NCBI RefSeq assembly: GCF_001458175.1
Contig: NZ_CYPW01000006.1
Location: 704,103 to 768,102, forward strand
Origin: Shimia marina
GTDB taxonomy: Bacteria > Pseudomonadota > Alphaproteobacteria > Rhodobacterales > Rhodobacteraceae
DNA length: 64,000 nucleotides
Reading direction: 5' to 3'
Below the pieces are notes generated by a model. It had not been told where the DNA came from. It ran no database searches and saw only the letters and a program-made list of their open reading frames with translations. A program made the translations under genes and the position numbers. Position 1 is the first letter of the stretch. Every line of letters starts with the position of its first letter. This document shows positions 62,172 to 64,000 of the stretch, in pieces.

Positions 62172-62765
62172 ATGTTTCTGCCTGACCAGCCTCTCCCGCA
62201 GGGCCTGTTCCGCTTCATTGCTTTGGATGTGGAAACCGCCAATGCCAACCGTGGCAGCATCAGCCAGATCGGTCTGGCCTGTGTGCGCATGGATGGCACA
62301 ATGGAGACCTTTGCCACCTTCATTGATCCGCAGGAAGAGTTTGCGCCTTTCAATACTGAGCTCACTGGCATTGACGCAACGACCGTGCGTGGCGCGCCCA
62401 GTTTTGCGCAGGCCTGGAAGCAGCTTGAGCCTCTGTTGCGGGGGCAGCTGCTGGTCCAACACAGTGGCTTTGACGAAAAGGCGCTCATGGCGGCCTGTCA
62501 GCAGGCCGGCCTGCCAGTTCCCCGGCTGATCTGGGCGGACAGTGTGAAGGTGGCCCGCAAAGCCTGGCCAGAGTTTCGCGGCAACGGTGGCCATGGGCTG
62601 GCCCATCTCAAAGAAGCGCTTGGGTTGAGCTTCCATCACCATGACGCGGGCGAAGATGCCCGCGCGGCGGCCGAAGTCGTGCTGCTGGCCGAGGCACGCC
62701 TGAGCAAGACCATCGAAGCCATCACTGGGCGCACGGCACATCTGCAGATGTCCTTTGCCTTCTGA
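62172..62765 (+). CDS. DnaQ-type 3'-5' exonuclease
   Basis: A 197-residue DEDDh exonuclease. Exo I is FIALDVETANANRGSISQIG (about 19-38, with Asp and Glu). Exo II is HSGFDEKAL (about 108-116). Exo III is HHHDAGEDARAAAEV (about 163-177) with the final histidine and aspartate. It resembles DNA polymerase III epsilon without its extra C-terminal part, so a repair or proofreading role is likely. GGAGGGG precedes ATG 62172 and excludes the upstream frame start. Confidence 0.88.
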   Translation: MFLPDQPLPQGLFRFIALDVETANANRGSISQIGLACVRMDGTMETFATFIDPQEEFAPFNTELTGIDATTVRGAPSFAQAWKQLEPLLRGQLLVQHSGFDEKALMAACQQAGLPVPRLIWADSVKVARKAWPEFRGNGGHGLAHLKEALGLSFHHHDAGEDARAAAEVVLLAEARLSKTIEAITGRTAHLQMSFAF

Positions 62766-62804
62766 ACACCTGCACTGCCTGCCGCGCTGCCTGCTTCATT
62801 TGAC

Positions 62805-63500
62805 CTAAAATATCCCGGGGGTATGGGGGCTGAACACCAGCAGTTCTGTATCTTTTTTCAACGCTGTGGAATAGAGATCCAAAAACAGATGCCCGGTCAG
62901 TATCGCTGTAAACAGTTCGCTCTGGGTGAACCCCAAAACAGAGATGGCTTCTCTGTATGTGAAACGATTGGAAGCCAATGCCTCCAGTCTTTGCAATAAG
63001 CCCTCTGGTATTGTGTGCCCGATGAATGGGCGCAATAGCCCAAGGTTCTTTTTCAATTCTGGAGAAATTTCGTCCTCGGTGATCAATAGAAGCTGCTGTC
63101 CAAAGCCTGCGAAGATACCCGAGTATTCAAGGAATTCGGGTTGTTTGGAAAGAGTGTATTCCGACTTTGCTTCGAGAAAGAAGATGGTGCCGTCAATCAG
63201 GACAACCTTGAAGTCAGGCGTATAGACTCAAGGCTTGTAGACCGTGCCTTGAAAGCGCGCCAGCAGCTCTTCTTTGGTCGCGAAGGGTTGCCCGGTATTG
63301 AGATCAAATGTCATTGGCTGAGGGTGGATTTCTTGCACTCGGGGATCCAGGGAACACAGGTTGTGGCAATCGACCTCAGTGAGGCTCTCAACCTGAACGA
63401 TCCCTCGCGCTTTGCCTCCAGCAAGGTGATGCGCTTTTTGCACTTTGCTGCGCTTTTGAATTCGCCGTGCTGTTGGTCGCGTTTCGGGGTCGATCTTCAT
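62805..63500 (-). pseudogene. TnsA-like transposon endonuclease broken by an in-frame TGA
   Basis: Two consecutive frames in the same register (63500-63228 and on to 62805) are split by one TGA at 63230-63228. Together they give 231 codons of a TnsA-type endonuclease. This family cuts the 5' ends of Tn7-like elements. The PD-(D/E)xK residues are all visible: VESLTEVD before the stop, then YTPDF and FLEAKS just after it. A helical C-terminal half (about residues 140-225) resembles the TnsA wing. A single CGA-to-TGA change would explain the break. No TnsB, TnsC or TniQ gene follows, so this is a remnant. Confidence 0.65.
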
Positions 63501-63909
63501 GGCAGCTCAGTCGCACATCAGCTGAGCTGAGATCAATAAAATGTTTAAGAACAGTCGGTTGTAAAAATCTAACGGAAGCTAAGAGGGCCTTAAATTCCGT
63601 CTTGGCCAATTCTCCTCGCAAAATGCCCTCGAATTCAGCTGGCTGACCACGGTGTGCGGAAGTTGTTAGCTCCGCGATAAAGCCATGATTCGCACGCTTT
63701 TTTCGATCCGAGTAGTCAGCTTTCTGTTGAACCACAAACAGACGGCACTTCTTTCGAATGGCAGAAGAAGGCAAACTCCTCAGTTCTTCGTGCCATAAAA
63801 GATCAATTACCCAGCTTTATTTTGATAAGCCAGCTCATCCAATCTGGCGGATGCTTTGAATATCGCCCCCTTCAAGTTCGCATCCCCGTCAACTCGTTCG
63901 AAGAGCCCT
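63501..63909. other. Unassigned stretch between TnsA remnant and insertion sequence
   Basis: About 400 bases, more AT-rich than the window average. A minus-strand open frame (about 63774-63388) reads protein-like in its first 90 codons (for example RKKCRLFVVQQKADYSDRKK) but overlaps the TnsA start and matches nothing recognised. It could be a gene fragment. No terminal inverted repeats were found. Confidence 0.35.
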
Positions 63910-64000
63910 TGACCCAGCCCCCTGAAATCGGGCCATTGAGATGTTAGTAATCCGTCCAAGCAAAGGATGGACAATGAAACGCAGATTTTCGGACGAACAG
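63910..64000 (+). mobile_element. Left end of an IS3-family insertion sequence, cut by the window edge
   Basis: TGACCCAGCCCCCTGA at 63910-63925 has the TGA-led form of IS3-family terminal repeats. An OrfA start follows 48 bases later. Only 91 bases are in the window, so the group and completeness cannot be judged. Confidence 0.7.
63974..64000 (+). CDS. IS3-family transposase OrfA, first nine codons
   Basis: The frame starts MKRRFSDEQ, the usual N-terminus of IS3-family OrfA (a helix-turn-helix DNA-binding protein made with OrfB by frameshifting). The rest is beyond the window. CAAAGGATGG lies just before the ATG. Confidence 0.7.

Noticed and set aside
63228..63230. Selenocysteine recoding of the TGA inside the TnsA-like gene
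   Set aside because: No SECIS-like hairpin follows and the position is not a catalytic residue. A point mutation or sequencing error is simpler.
62805..64000. A complete Tn7-like or CRISPR-associated transposon
   Set aside because: Only a TnsA-like frame is present. There are no TnsB, TnsC, TniQ or Cas genes, no repeat array and no paired end repeats in the window.

Overview
The window reads as a chromosomal segment of an alphaproteobacterium, most likely Rhodobacterales (Roseobacter group). It is GC-rich, with many long antisense shadow frames. It carries a three-gene cytochrome bc1 operon with a 263-codon cytochrome c1, the 41-residue form of ribosomal protein L36, a cysteine-synthase-like gene inside the threonine-degradation operon, an alpha-2-macroglobulin/pbpC pair and a typical alphaproteobacterial flagellar hook cluster. 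The species assignment is inference from gene content and order; no search was run.

Layout. 1-4.3 kb: end of a cytochrome bd operon (cydB, cydX), then a Crp/Fnr regulator, a small DUF2892 membrane protein and a sulfurtransferase-sulfide:quinone oxidoreductase fusion. A perfect palindrome lies between the regulator and the other two. 4.8-7.5 kb: petABC (bc1 complex). 7.6-14.8 kb: an MFS transporter, rpmJ, tRNA-Val(GAC), an N-formylglutamate amidohydrolase and NAD salvage genes pncA and pncB around a hybrid histidine kinase. 14.8-22.4 kb, minus strand: a small-molecule kinase and class III aminotransferase pair, arfB, a compact non-coding region with an 18-codon ORF, a terminator and an 11-bp tandem repeat, the queuosine-precursor transporter, a phytase-type esterase-like protein, mepA, a UMF1-type MFS and a thioesterase. 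22.4-27.9 kb: YggT, recQ, yaaA and a second hybrid kinase. 28-35.5 kb: alpha-2-macroglobulin and pbpC. 35.5-41 kb: a thiolase, an XRE-cupin regulator and the kbl/PLP-enzyme/tdh operon. 41-48 kb: a TetR regulator, tamB/tamA and plsC. 48-54 kb: motB, flgE, flgK, flgL, flgI. 54-62.8 kb: an outer-membrane barrel protein, a third hybrid kinase, a MarR/RND efflux operon and a DnaQ-type exonuclease. 62.8-64 kb: a decayed mobile-element region with a TnsA-like endonuclease broken by one in-frame stop, an unassigned stretch and the left end of an IS3-family insertion sequence cut by the window edge.

Working together: the bd oxidase, the sulfide oxidoreductase fusion and bc1 all act at the quinone pool. 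TamAB, MepA, PbpC and A2M serve the envelope. The efflux operon sits behind its own MarR regulator. The observations most worth a second look are the two matching 11-bp-periodic intergenic elements, the 18-codon ORF unit, the SQR-like fusion that appears to lack the second redox cysteine, a threonine dehydrogenase that has lost all four structural-zinc cysteines, and the lone TnsA remnant.
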